Positions 44,554-51,536 of a stretch of DNA of 51,536 bases are shown in pieces (the first letter of the stretch is position 1; each line of letters begins with the position of its first letter). The position numbers were made by a program, and so were the translations under genes. The DNA lies in the NCBI GenBank assembly GCA_015490535.1, contig WFXP01000168.1, positions 1 to 51,536 on the forward strand. Direction: 5' to 3'. The stretch is from Gammaproteobacteria bacterium (GTDB lineage: Bacteria; Pseudomonadota; Gammaproteobacteria; Thiohalospirales; Thiohalospiraceae). The notes under the pieces are model-generated. The model saw only the letters and a program-made list of their open reading frames with translations. It did no database searches and had not been told where the DNA came from.

Positions 44554-45750
44554 TCAGGTTGAGACAGGATGTTCCGCCAGCTGCCCGTACTCAACCAGCA
44601 GTCTGCTGCGCCCGGCAAGAAACCGCTCCAGACGCGCGCCACACAGCTGGCGACGCCAGCCCCGCATGACCGCGCAGCCCTCCTCCCCCGCAGCCAGCCG
44701 CTCCAGATCGCGGCGGGTGGCCAGGCTGGCGGGACTGATACCACTTTCGCTGGCCACCAGACGAACCAGCGCCGCCAGCGCCTCCACCAGACCCTCCTGC
44801 CTGGTGGTCAGGCGGCTCCTCTCCCCGCTGCGGGGCCACTGCTCCTCCGGCAGCTCCCGCGCCTCCCGGATCAGGGCGAGCAGCTCGCTTCCCCGGCGCC
44901 TCAGAGTACCCTCCTCCAGCCCCCTGATCCGGGCCAGGGCCTGGTGGTTCCCGGGTTGGCGGCGTGCCAGCTCGAGCAGTACGTCGTCACGCAACAACCA
45001 CTTGCGCGGCCGATCGTGCCGGCGGGCCTGTTCCTCGCGCCAGCCGGCCAGCGCCCGCAGTACCGCCAGCTGCACTCCCCGCAACTGCTGATGACCGCGG
45101 ATCCGGCTCCAAGCCTCGTCGGCCCGGTACTCATAAGTGGCGGGATCCTCAAGCTGGGCAAAATCCTCCTGCAGCCACTCCATGCGGCCCAGCTCCTGCA
45201 GCATGCGGCGCTGCTCCCGGTACAGCTCGCGCAGATATCGCACGTCATCCGCCGCGTAACGCAGCTGCTCCGGCTCGAGAGGCCGCAACGACCAGTCGGT
45301 CCGGCTGTGGGACTTGTGCAGCTCTACCCCCAGCATCTCCCTTACCAGTGAGGCATACCCGATCTGGACCCCATATCCCAGCAGGGCCGCGGCTATCTGG
45401 GTATCGAACAGCGGCCGCGGCACCGTTCCACGCAGGTGGTAGAAGATCTCCATATCCTGCCGCGCCGCATGCAGCACCTTCACCACGGAGGGATCGTAGA
45501 GAAGCGAGAGCAACCCTTCGATATCCGGCAGACGGATGGGATCTATGCAGGCGACGAGATCGTCGTTCGCCACCTGTAGCAGGCAGAGGCGGGGATAGTA
45601 GCTCTTTTCACGCAGGAACTCGGTATCCAGCGCCAGCCAGGGAGTGCCGCGCAAACGCCGGCACAGCTCATCCAGCTCATGCGGCTTGTCGATATAGAGT
45701 AGTTGCACCTCGCTCTCCGTCATCGGCAGTGACTCGGCAGCATACATCAC
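44554..45750 (-). CDS. rnd: Ribonuclease D
   Basis: 3'-to-5' exoribonuclease that trims tRNA and other small RNA precursors. The 398-residue product has the DEDD catalytic residues: WLALDTEFLREKSYYPRL (Exo I), VKVLHAARQDMEIFYHL (Exo II) and LRYAADDVRYLRELY (Exo III). An HRDC domain (about 215-290) and a second C-terminal helical domain follow. Starts at 45750 or at ATG 45723 (MTESEV) are both possible. It is 39 bases after the acyl-carrier-like gene. Confidence 0.93.
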   Translation of the reverse strand: MMYAAESLPMTESEVQLLYIDKPHELDELCRRLRGTPWLALDTEFLREKSYYPRLCLLQVANDDLVACIDPIRLPDIEGLLSLLYDPSVVKVLHAARQDMEIFYHLRGTVPRPLFDTQIAAALLGYGVQIGYASLVREMLGVELHKSHSRTDWSLRPLEPEQLRYAADDVRYLRELYREQRRMLQELGRMEWLQEDFAQLEDPATYEYRADEAWSRIRGHQQLRGVQLAVLRALAGWREEQARRHDRPRKWLLRDDVLLELARRQPGNHQALARIRGLEEGTLRRRGSELLALIREARELPEEQWPRSGERSRLTTRQEGLVEALAALVRLVASESGISPASLATRRDLERLAAGEEGCAVMRGWRRQLCGARLERFLAGRSRLLVEYGQLAEHPVST

Positions 45751-45789
45751 TGCAGGAGAGATGGCACCTCCCGAAGGCGCTCCCGGTAC

Positions 45790-46068
45790 TCAGTGGAGGC
45801 AGTAGCTGACCCGCGGGGCGCTGCAGACGGCGGCCGGGCAGAACAGCTCCACCAGATCGTCCACGGTGTTCAGGCTCCCGAGATTCAAGGAGATGGCAAG
45901 GGGATCCTTGCCCAGCGACTCGCTCAAGGTGATAAGCAGCATCAGCACGGCCAGCGGCCCAAGACCCAGATCCTCCTGCAGCAGCAGGCCTCGATACAGC
46001 TCCTTGCGCTCCACTCCGGCAAACAGCGCCACCTGTCGCAACACCTCGGCCTCAACACACCCGGACAT
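45790..46068 (-). CDS. Acyl-carrier-like protein lacking the attachment serine
   Basis: A 92-residue protein with the four-helix pattern of acyl carrier proteins: a first helix (about 6-20), then LLLQEDLGLGPLAVLMLLIT (helix II region), LGKDPLAISLN, and NTVDDLVELF near the end (helix IV). The place of the phosphopantetheine DSL motif reads GPL (37-39), so the serine is missing and no prosthetic group can attach in the usual way. Three extra Cys sit near the C terminus. It precedes rnd. A carrier-like binding protein without the arm is the best reading; a chance resemblance is not ruled out. Confidence 0.62.
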   Translation of the reverse strand: MSGCVEAEVLRQVALFAGVERKELYRGLLLQEDLGLGPLAVLMLLITLSESLGKDPLAISLNLGSLNTVDDLVELFCPAAVCSAPRVSYCLH

Positions 46069-46389
46069 GTCTGTGCTCCCCCGTACAGATATCCGTCATA
46101 TACCAGCTCCCGCCCCGCGACAATCGCCCGATCAAATGTAGTAGCAACCGTTACCATTTGCAAGATAAACCACCAATAGTTGACGCATCTGGCACCCTTC
46201 CAGGAGCGCTAGCCGGCCCATTACGGTCCTAGCAGCGGGGGAGATGGTGTCAAAATTCCATCCAGCACGCACCGGATTGCGGCAAAATAGCCACCGTCCA
46301 CAAGCCACGCTTGATCCCGCCTGTTCCTGAAACCCGGAAAGCGGTATATATTGTTGCCGGAATAATACGGGATTTACCCAAACCGGGGC
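46069..46389. other. Gene-free divergent region upstream of mpl
   Basis: About 320 bases with no gene seen. It should hold promoters for mpl (plus) and the acyl-carrier-like gene (minus). An AT-rich patch, GGTATATATTGTTGCC near 46343-46358, could be the mpl -10 region, but the -35 partner is poor. Confidence 0.4.
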
Positions 46390-47766
46390 ATGGCCATGCA
46401 CCTGCACATCGCCGGAATCTGCGGAACCTTCATGGGGGGAATAGCCCTGCTGGCGCGTCAGCTGGGCCACCGGGTGAGCGGTTCGGACAGCGATGTCTAT
46501 CCTCCCATGAGCACCCAGCTCCAAGCACAGGGCATCGAGCTGCTGGAGGGTTACGAGGCGCACCACCTGGAGCCGGAGCCTGATCTGGTGATCATCGGCA
46601 ACGCCCTGTCACGCGGCAACCCGCTGGTGGAGCGCGTGCTGGAGAGGGGCCTGCGCTACACCTCCGGCCCCCAGTGGCTGGCGGAGAACCTGCTGCACGG
46701 GCGCTGGGTGCTGGCCCTGTCCGGCACCCACGGCAAGACCACAACTTCCAGCATGCTGGCCTGGATCCTCGAGGATGCGGGGCTGGATCCGGGCTTTCTG
46801 ATCGGGGGGGTGCCACAGAACTTCGGCATCAGCGCCAGGCTGGGCTCCGCTCCGTTCTTCGTGGTGGAGGCGGACGAGTACGACACCGCCTTTTTCGACA
46901 AACGCTCCAAGTTCCTCCACTACCGGCCGCGCACCCTGGTGATCAACAACCTGGAGTTCGACCACGCGGACATCTTTCCCGACCTGGCTGCCATCCGGCG
47001 CCAGTTCCACCATCTGGTGCGTACCGTGCCGGGTAACGGGCTGATCATCACTCCGCCGGATGACGAGAGCATCGAACGGGTATTGGCGGAGGGGTGCTGG
47101 ACCCCGCGGGAAACCTTCTCGGCTTCCCGCGAGGCCGACTGGAGCGTGTCTTCAGCCACTCCCGACGGAAGCAGTTTCGAAGTGCGGCTGCACGGCGGCC
47201 CCGCGGGCGGCGTGGAGTGGGAGCTGATGGGGGAGCACAATCTGGGCAACGCGCTGGCGGCCATTGCCGCTGCGCGCCACGCGGGCGTTCCCCCTTCCCG
47301 CGCCTGCCAGGCCTTGCGGGGATTCCGCAGCGTGCGCCGGCGCATGGAGATACGCGCCCGTGTTGACGGGATCACCATATATGACGACTTCGCCCACCAC
47401 CCCACCGCAATCGCCGCCACCCTGGCCGGCCTGCGCGCCCGCGCCGGAAGGGAGCGCATCGTGGCGCTGCTGGAACCACGCTCCAACACCATGCGCATGG
47501 GGGTGCACCGGAAGGATCTGGCTCCCTCCCTCCGCGCGGCGGACGAGGTGATACTGTTCCGGGCGCCGGGTCTGGAGTGGGACCCGCAGGAGACGGTCCA
47601 GGAGCTGGGCCCGTGTGCTAAAGTTTATGACGATATTGTTGAACTGGTCGAGTATCTGGCGCAAACCGCGCACAGCGGTGATCATATCGTGGTGATGAGC
47701 AACGGTTCGTTCGGAGAGATCCACGGCAGGCTGGAGCAGGCGATCGGCAGACGCCGGCATGGGTAA
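46390..47766 (+). CDS. mpl: UDP-N-acetylmuramate:L-alanyl-gamma-D-glutamyl-meso-DAP ligase Mpl
   Basis: Cell-wall recycling ligase that joins recovered murein tripeptide to UDP-MurNAc. The 458-residue product has the Mur-ligase start HLHIAGICGTFMGGIALLAR, the ATP loop LSGTHGKTTTSSMLAWILED (about 113-132), VVEADEYDTAFFDKRSKFLH (typical of Mpl) and IYDDFAHHPTAIAATL. ATG 46390 or 46396 may be the true start. Its stop overlaps the ubiX start by eight bases. Confidence 0.96.
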   Translation: MAMHLHIAGICGTFMGGIALLARQLGHRVSGSDSDVYPPMSTQLQAQGIELLEGYEAHHLEPEPDLVIIGNALSRGNPLVERVLERGLRYTSGPQWLAENLLHGRWVLALSGTHGKTTTSSMLAWILEDAGLDPGFLIGGVPQNFGISARLGSAPFFVVEADEYDTAFFDKRSKFLHYRPRTLVINNLEFDHADIFPDLAAIRRQFHHLVRTVPGNGLIITPPDDESIERVLAEGCWTPRETFSASREADWSVSSATPDGSSFEVRLHGGPAGGVEWELMGEHNLGNALAAIAAARHAGVPPSRACQALRGFRSVRRRMEIRARVDGITIYDDFAHHPTAIAATLAGLRARAGRERIVALLEPRSNTMRMGVHRKDLAPSLRAADEVILFRAPGLEWDPQETVQELGPCAKVYDDIVELVEYLAQTAHSGDHIVVMSNGSFGEIHGRLEQAIGRRRHG

Positions 47767-48391
47767 CGGTAACCCATCCCCCTCTCCCGTGTGCCTCGCC
47801 ATGAGTGGCGCCTCCGGCGCCCCCTACGGCCTGCGTCTGCTCGAGCAGCTGGTGACCCGTGGCCGGCCGATATATCTGCTCATCTCCCGGGCCGCACGGC
47901 TGGTAATCGCCGCCGAAAGCGATCTCGAGATTCCGGCCGCTCCCGAGGCCGCCACCACCTGGTTCAGCAACCGCTTCTCCCTCCCGCCGGGGGTGTTGCA
48001 GGTGTTCGGAACCGAGCAGTGGTCGGCGCCGGTGGCCAGCGGCTCCAGCCCCCCCGCCGCAATGGTGATCTGCCCCTGTTCCATGGGGATGGTATCCGCC
48101 ATCGCAAACGGCGCCAGCGACAATCTCATGGAGCGGGCCGCAGATGTGATGATCAAGGAGCGGCGCCCCCTGATCCTGGTGCCGCGTGAAAGCCCGTTCT
48201 CCGCCATCCATCTGGAGAACATGCTGAAGCTGGCCCGGCTGGGGGTGACCATACTGCCCGCCAACCCCGGCTTCTACCACCGCCCCCGTTCGGTGCAGGA
48301 GCTGGTGGACCATGTGGTAGGGCGCATCCTCGACCACCTGCAGATAGGGCACGATCTGGTTCCGCGCTGGGGCTACGGCGATGGGGAGTAG
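47759..48391 (+). CDS. ubiX: Flavin prenyltransferase UbiX
   Basis: Makes the prenylated FMN cofactor used by the UbiD decarboxylase in ubiquinone synthesis. The 210-residue flavoprotein has LAMSGASGAPYGLRLLEQLV (about 14-33), PCSMGMVSAIANGASDNLME (the phosphate-binding region) and VPRESPFSAIHLENMLKLAR with ILPANPGFYHRP, all family signatures. It overlaps mpl by 8 bases and the LON-domain gene by 11 bases, so the three genes form one operon. Confidence 0.95.
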   Translation: MGNGNPSPSPVCLAMSGASGAPYGLRLLEQLVTRGRPIYLLISRAARLVIAAESDLEIPAAPEAATTWFSNRFSLPPGVLQVFGTEQWSAPVASGSSPPAAMVICPCSMGMVSAIANGASDNLMERAADVMIKERRPLILVPRESPFSAIHLENMLKLARLGVTILPANPGFYHRPRSVQELVDHVVGRILDHLQIGHDLVPRWGYGDGE

Positions 48392-48974
48392 GCAGGAGAT
48401 CCCCCTGTTTCCGCTGCGCACTGTGCTGTTCCCCGGAGGCTGCATGCCGCTGCGCATCTTCGAGCCGCGCTACCTGGAGATGGTGGGCGACTGCCTGAGA
48501 TCCGACAGCGGTTTCGGGATCTGCCTGATCCGGGACGGATCGGAGACCGGCCGTGCCGCCACCTTTCACGAGGTGGGAACCCTGTGCCGAATCAGCTACT
48601 GGCAGCGCCTGCCCAACAACATGCTCGGTATCACGGTGCGGGGCGAACGGCGCTTCCGGGTTCTCGCCAGCCGCACCCTCCCCAACCAGCTCACCCGCGC
48701 CAGCGTGGAGCTGCTGCCCGAAGAGCAGCGCTGCCCGCTGGCGCCGCGCCACCATCAGGCGGCGCAGCAGCTGTGCCGCATGCTGGAAAGGCTGGGCCTG
48801 CCATACAACAAGCCCCCGACCGACTACGAGGATGCAACCTGGGTCGGATGCCGGCTGGCCGAGTTACTGCCCCTGCCGCTGGGCAGAAAGCAGCAGCTGC
48901 TGCAGCTCAGCGACCCGCTGCAGCGCCTGGAGGAGCTGCGGGAGGAGCTGGAGCAGCTGGGCGGAGCAGGATGA
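48381..48974 (+). CDS. LON-domain (ATP-independent Lon N-terminal type) protein
   Basis: A 197-residue protein that matches the substrate-binding N-terminal domain of Lon protease and no ATPase or protease part. It starts IPLFPLRTVLFPGGCMPLRI, with FEPRYLEMVGDCL next, which is the family signature. Its job is not established; it is a common partner of mpl-ubiX. Its start overlaps ubiX, and its last 68 bases overlap the convergent DedA-PAP2 gene. Confidence 0.92.
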   Translation: MGSRQEIPLFPLRTVLFPGGCMPLRIFEPRYLEMVGDCLRSDSGFGICLIRDGSETGRAATFHEVGTLCRISYWQRLPNNMLGITVRGERRFRVLASRTLPNQLTRASVELLPEEQRCPLAPRHHQAAQQLCRMLERLGLPYNKPPTDYEDATWVGCRLAELLPLPLGRKQQLLQLSDPLQRLEELREELEQLGGAG

Positions 48975-50985
48975 CCCGGCCATCCCAGCCCGCCCGCGGC
49001 GCTACCCCGGGGCGCACCACCTCCCGGTAGTCAATCCCACCGGACCGCCCCACATCCTCCAGGAAGCTGTCCAGCGCCGCGCCGAAATCCCCCGTGGTGC
49101 GGGCCACGGTGAACAGCCCCGCCACGCGCGAGAAGCGCATCCGGCTCACGTTTCCGTACCAGAGAGGATATCCCCCCGGCTGCAGAACCAGATCGGTCGG
49201 CCAGAGCCGCAGCACCAGCAGCCGCCCCCCCTCCGCGGCCGTTCGCACCATGCGCAGCGCCTCGTGCCGACCGTCGTTCACCTGCGGCAACAGCGGCAGC
49301 GCGCCGATATCGATTTGTGGGTTGAGCAGCTGCAGCACGCTGGCAAAGTCGAAAGGCGGGGGAGAGCGCCACCCCTTCTCCTCCAGCAGTCCCCGCAGCA
49401 GCTCCGGATCCCCCGCCCACTGTACCGGCATGGGATGGTCGTGCAGGCTGCGCAGATCCTGCCTGTAGGCCGGCAACTCCTGCCAGGAGTCCTGCCACCA
49501 GGCGTCCGCCTCCAGCTGCTGCACCACCCGCACGGGAGCATAGCGCTGCATATCCTGCTCCGCCCGGAGCACACCCCAGAGAGCGACGACCAGCAGCACC
49601 CCGGCCAGTACCTGGCCGAAACTCCCGGCGGAAAACCCTGCGCGCGGGGCCGGAAGGTGGCGCCGGTAGGCGATCCCGAACAGCGCGGCCCAGGCTCCCC
49701 CCAGGGCAAATCCCCCCAGCACATCCGACAACCAGTGAACCCCCAGATAGAGGCGCGAGAATCCGACCAACACCGCCAGCAGGAGGGCCATCCCGTAGAC
49801 CCACCAGCGCCGTGCCACCGGCAGGGCACCCGCCATCACGATGGCCAGCATGCCATATACCACCGTGCTCATGGCGGTATGCCCGCTGGGAAAGGAGTAG
49901 GCGTTGACCCCCTGGTACAGCACCACGGGCCGTTCGACGGCGGTCAGCCACTTGAGCAGCAGCACCGTCAACTCGGCGCAGGCCGCGGCCAGCAGCAGAT
50001 GAAACGGCGCCAGCCGATCTCCGCGCCACCACAGCCAGCCGGCTGCAGCCAGCAATATGAAAAGAAGCGGATAGCCATCACCAAACCAGGTGCTCAGCAC
50101 CATGATGTGATCCGCCCACGGGGTACGCAGCTGCTGGAGGGAGTTGTGGACCAACAGATTCAGATTCTCCAGCTGCTGACTCCCGAGGACCGCGCCCACC
50201 AGCAGCGCGGAAACCGTCACCCAGACGAACAGCAGCGCGGCCAGGATGGCCAAGCCACGCGCCTCGGGGTGCGCCTGGTCCAGCAGCGCCTCGGCCAGAT
50301 CACCCACCAGCGGGTGGCGTCGGCTCCAGAGCAGAATCCCGCCAATCACCGGATTGGCGCGCGGTTGCAACAGGCGGAACAGGGTGCGGGCCATCCAGAG
50401 CGTGGCCAGCAGCAGGGTAAACAGCACCAGCAGCAGCACCGCCATGCGCCCCGCCACCTCGGTAGCCATACTCAGCGAGCTGCTGAACACCACGCCGGGC
50501 AGTATATAGGCCGGAGCCCAGAGCAGCGCCGACAGCAGGTTGACGAGAAAGAAGCGCCCGGCGGGCATGTCCATCATGCCTGCGACCAGCGGAATGATCG
50601 GTCGCACCGGCCCTACGAAACGCCCGAACAGGACGCTCTTGCCCCCATGACGCAGGAAAAAGCGCTCCCCCCGCTCGAACAGGGCCGGGTAGCGCCGAAA
50701 CGGCCAGATGTGGCGCAGCCTGTCATGGTAGTGCCGTCCGAGCCAGTAGCTGATACCATCTCCCACCACCGCTCCGGCGGCGGCCCAGGCCAGGACGGTC
50801 CACAGCTCCAGCAACCCCCCCCCCACCAGCGCGCCCACCGCAAACATCAGCACCGCGCCCGGAACGAACAGCCCCACTATCGCCAGCGACTCCCCGAGCG
50901 CGATGAGGAACACCAGCCAGCCCGCCCAGCCCGGATGGGACGCTATCCAGCCGGAGATGGTATCGAGTAGCGCCCCGACCTCCAT
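48907..50985 (-). CDS. DedA - PAP2 phosphatase - LssY_C fusion membrane protein
   Basis: A 692-residue polytopic protein. Residues about 1-215 are a DedA domain (FVPGAVLMFAVGALVGGG, FGRFVGPVRPIIPLVAGMM). Residues about 230-460 form a PAP2-type lipid phosphatase with KWLTAVERP, SFPSGHTAMS and SRLYLGVHWLSDVLGG, which together give the active-site signature. Residues about 500-680 resemble the LssY C-terminal domain. It should act on membrane undecaprenyl or phosphatidic acid phosphates. The fusion is known in LssY-type proteins. The 3' end overlaps the LON-domain gene by 68 bases. It is 39 bases downstream of the kinase gene. Confidence 0.9.
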   Translation of the reverse strand: MEVGALLDTISGWIASHPGWAGWLVFLIALGESLAIVGLFVPGAVLMFAVGALVGGGLLELWTVLAWAAAGAVVGDGISYWLGRHYHDRLRHIWPFRRYPALFERGERFFLRHGGKSVLFGRFVGPVRPIIPLVAGMMDMPAGRFFLVNLLSALLWAPAYILPGVVFSSSLSMATEVAGRMAVLLLVLFTLLLATLWMARTLFRLLQPRANPVIGGILLWSRRHPLVGDLAEALLDQAHPEARGLAILAALLFVWVTVSALLVGAVLGSQQLENLNLLVHNSLQQLRTPWADHIMVLSTWFGDGYPLLFILLAAAGWLWWRGDRLAPFHLLLAAACAELTVLLLKWLTAVERPVVLYQGVNAYSFPSGHTAMSTVVYGMLAIVMAGALPVARRWWVYGMALLLAVLVGFSRLYLGVHWLSDVLGGFALGGAWAALFGIAYRRHLPAPRAGFSAGSFGQVLAGVLLVVALWGVLRAEQDMQRYAPVRVVQQLEADAWWQDSWQELPAYRQDLRSLHDHPMPVQWAGDPELLRGLLEEKGWRSPPPFDFASVLQLLNPQIDIGALPLLPQVNDGRHEALRMVRTAAEGGRLLVLRLWPTDLVLQPGGYPLWYGNVSRMRFSRVAGLFTVARTTGDFGAALDSFLEDVGRSGGIDYREVVRPGVAPRAGWDGRVILLRPAAPAPPAAPPGAAAGR

Positions 50986-51024
50986 CAGACGGCCCGCCGG
51001 CGGCTCCCGTCCAGCGGCAGGGGA

Positions 51025-51536
51025 TCAGCGGTAGCCGAACCGGCGCCCATTCCTGCCCCGCCTGGAGCTCGTTCCAAACCTGTTGAACACCACTCCATGC
51101 AGCGCAACCCCCTCCCCGTGCAACCGCTCGATGTCCGGCCCGACGCCACGCTCTCCGCGGAGCACCAGCAGGGCCACATCGGCCAGGCGCGCGACGGAGA
51201 GCGCGCCACCACCGGTTGCCAGGGGGGGAGTGTCGATCACGATATGCCGATAGCTGCCCAAATGTTTCAGCAGCAGCGTGAAGCGCCTGCTCCCCAGCAG
51301 CTCATCCGGATCTGCGGGAGAACCGCAACCGGCGGGGATCAGCTCCAGACCCTCCACCCCGGTACCGCAGATCACGCTGCCAATCCCGGTGTCGCCGGAC
51401 AGCAGTTCGGCGAGCCCGCAGCCATCCGGCAGACCGAACTGCCGGTGCAGCGCGCCAGTGCGCAGATCCCCGTCCAGCAGCAGCACCCTTCCCTCCCCTC
51501 CGGCAAGCGCCACCGCCAGATTGGCCGCGACGAAGC
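51025..51536 (-). CDS. Second BY-kinase-like ATPase, C-terminal part (cut by window edge)
   Basis: At least 170 residues of a CpsD/Wzc-type tyrosine-kinase domain, running off the right edge. It begins in FVAANLAVALAGG, just after the missing Walker A; Walker A' is VLLLDGDLR and Walker B is IVIDTPPLA. The tail ends RRGRNGRRFGYR, with a single tyrosine and no Tyr cluster. It precedes the DedA-PAP2 gene on the same strand. It is a paralogue of the kinase at 27281, with no close sequence match in the N-terminal part seen. Confidence 0.85.
   Translation of the reverse strand, partial: FVAANLAVALAGGEGRVLLLDGDLRTGALHRQFGLPDGCGLAELLSGDTGIGSVICGTGVEGLELIPAGCGSPADPDELLGSRRFTLLLKHLGSYRHIVIDTPPLATGGGALSVARLADVALLVLRGERGVGPDIERLHGEGVALHGVVFNRFGTSSRRGRNGRRFGYR

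Noticed and set aside
1-51536. CRISPR array or tRNA/rRNA genes
   Set aside because: No regularly spaced direct repeats, no cloverleaf or rRNA-like stretch was noticed; the repeats present are palindromic and far apart.

Overview
The window looks like chromosome of a motile, piliated, capsule- or exopolysaccharide-forming gammaproteobacterium of moderately high GC. The pilMNOPQ operon divergent from a class A penicillin-binding protein, the mpl-ubiX-LON block and the flgIJKL run all fit. A Chromatiales-like sulfur-oxidiser lineage is my guess; no rRNA or other marker confirms it. No rRNA, tRNA or CRISPR array was recognised.

Layout. 1-5339: a repeat copy, a terminator and the type IV pilus operon pilMNOPQ (minus strand). 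5851-9390: ponA-type PBP, a conserved unknown gene and hpf. 9603-9926: a large palindromic repeat. 9956-15286: a TPR protein gene divergent from a 1439-residue protein that joins a BrxC/PglY/DUF6079-like P-loop ATPase to a PglZ-like C-terminal domain. This is the most striking gene in the window and may be a compact BREX-like system. 15276-20572: flgI-flgJ-flgK-flgL behind a clear sigma-54 promoter. 20861-22192: a tetraheme cytochrome with a metallophosphatase-like front half.

22202-41028: an exopolysaccharide locus of the Wzx/Wzy/Wza type, resembling loci associated with exosortase A (no exosortase gene is visible here). It holds two GT4 glycosyltransferases, an FkbM methyltransferase, a membrane J-domain protein, an outer-membrane beta-barrel, a BY-kinase, a Wzz chain-length protein, a Wza-like export lipoprotein, an O-antigen-ligase-like protein, a deacetylase-like protein, a flippase, a double-GNAT protein, a GT11-like fucosyltransferase, a Gfo/Idh/MocA oxidoreductase and an NAD-dependent epimerase. 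Two small-repeat families are interspersed.

41359-42922: an ECF sigma factor operon (sigma, DUF3619, small acidic exported protein, DUF3106) with every gene overlapping the next. 42980-51536: a cardiolipin-synthase-like PLD protein, RNase D, an acyl-carrier-like protein lacking the phosphopantetheine serine, mpl-ubiX-LON domain, a DedA-PAP2-LssY fusion, and the end of a second BY-kinase cut by the window edge.

A family of roughly 250-330 bp imperfect giant palindromes (at 1, 9658, 23427, 26952 and 36279, plus relics) runs through the accessory parts. Its outermost CTAGT end supplies the TAG stop codon of two different genes.
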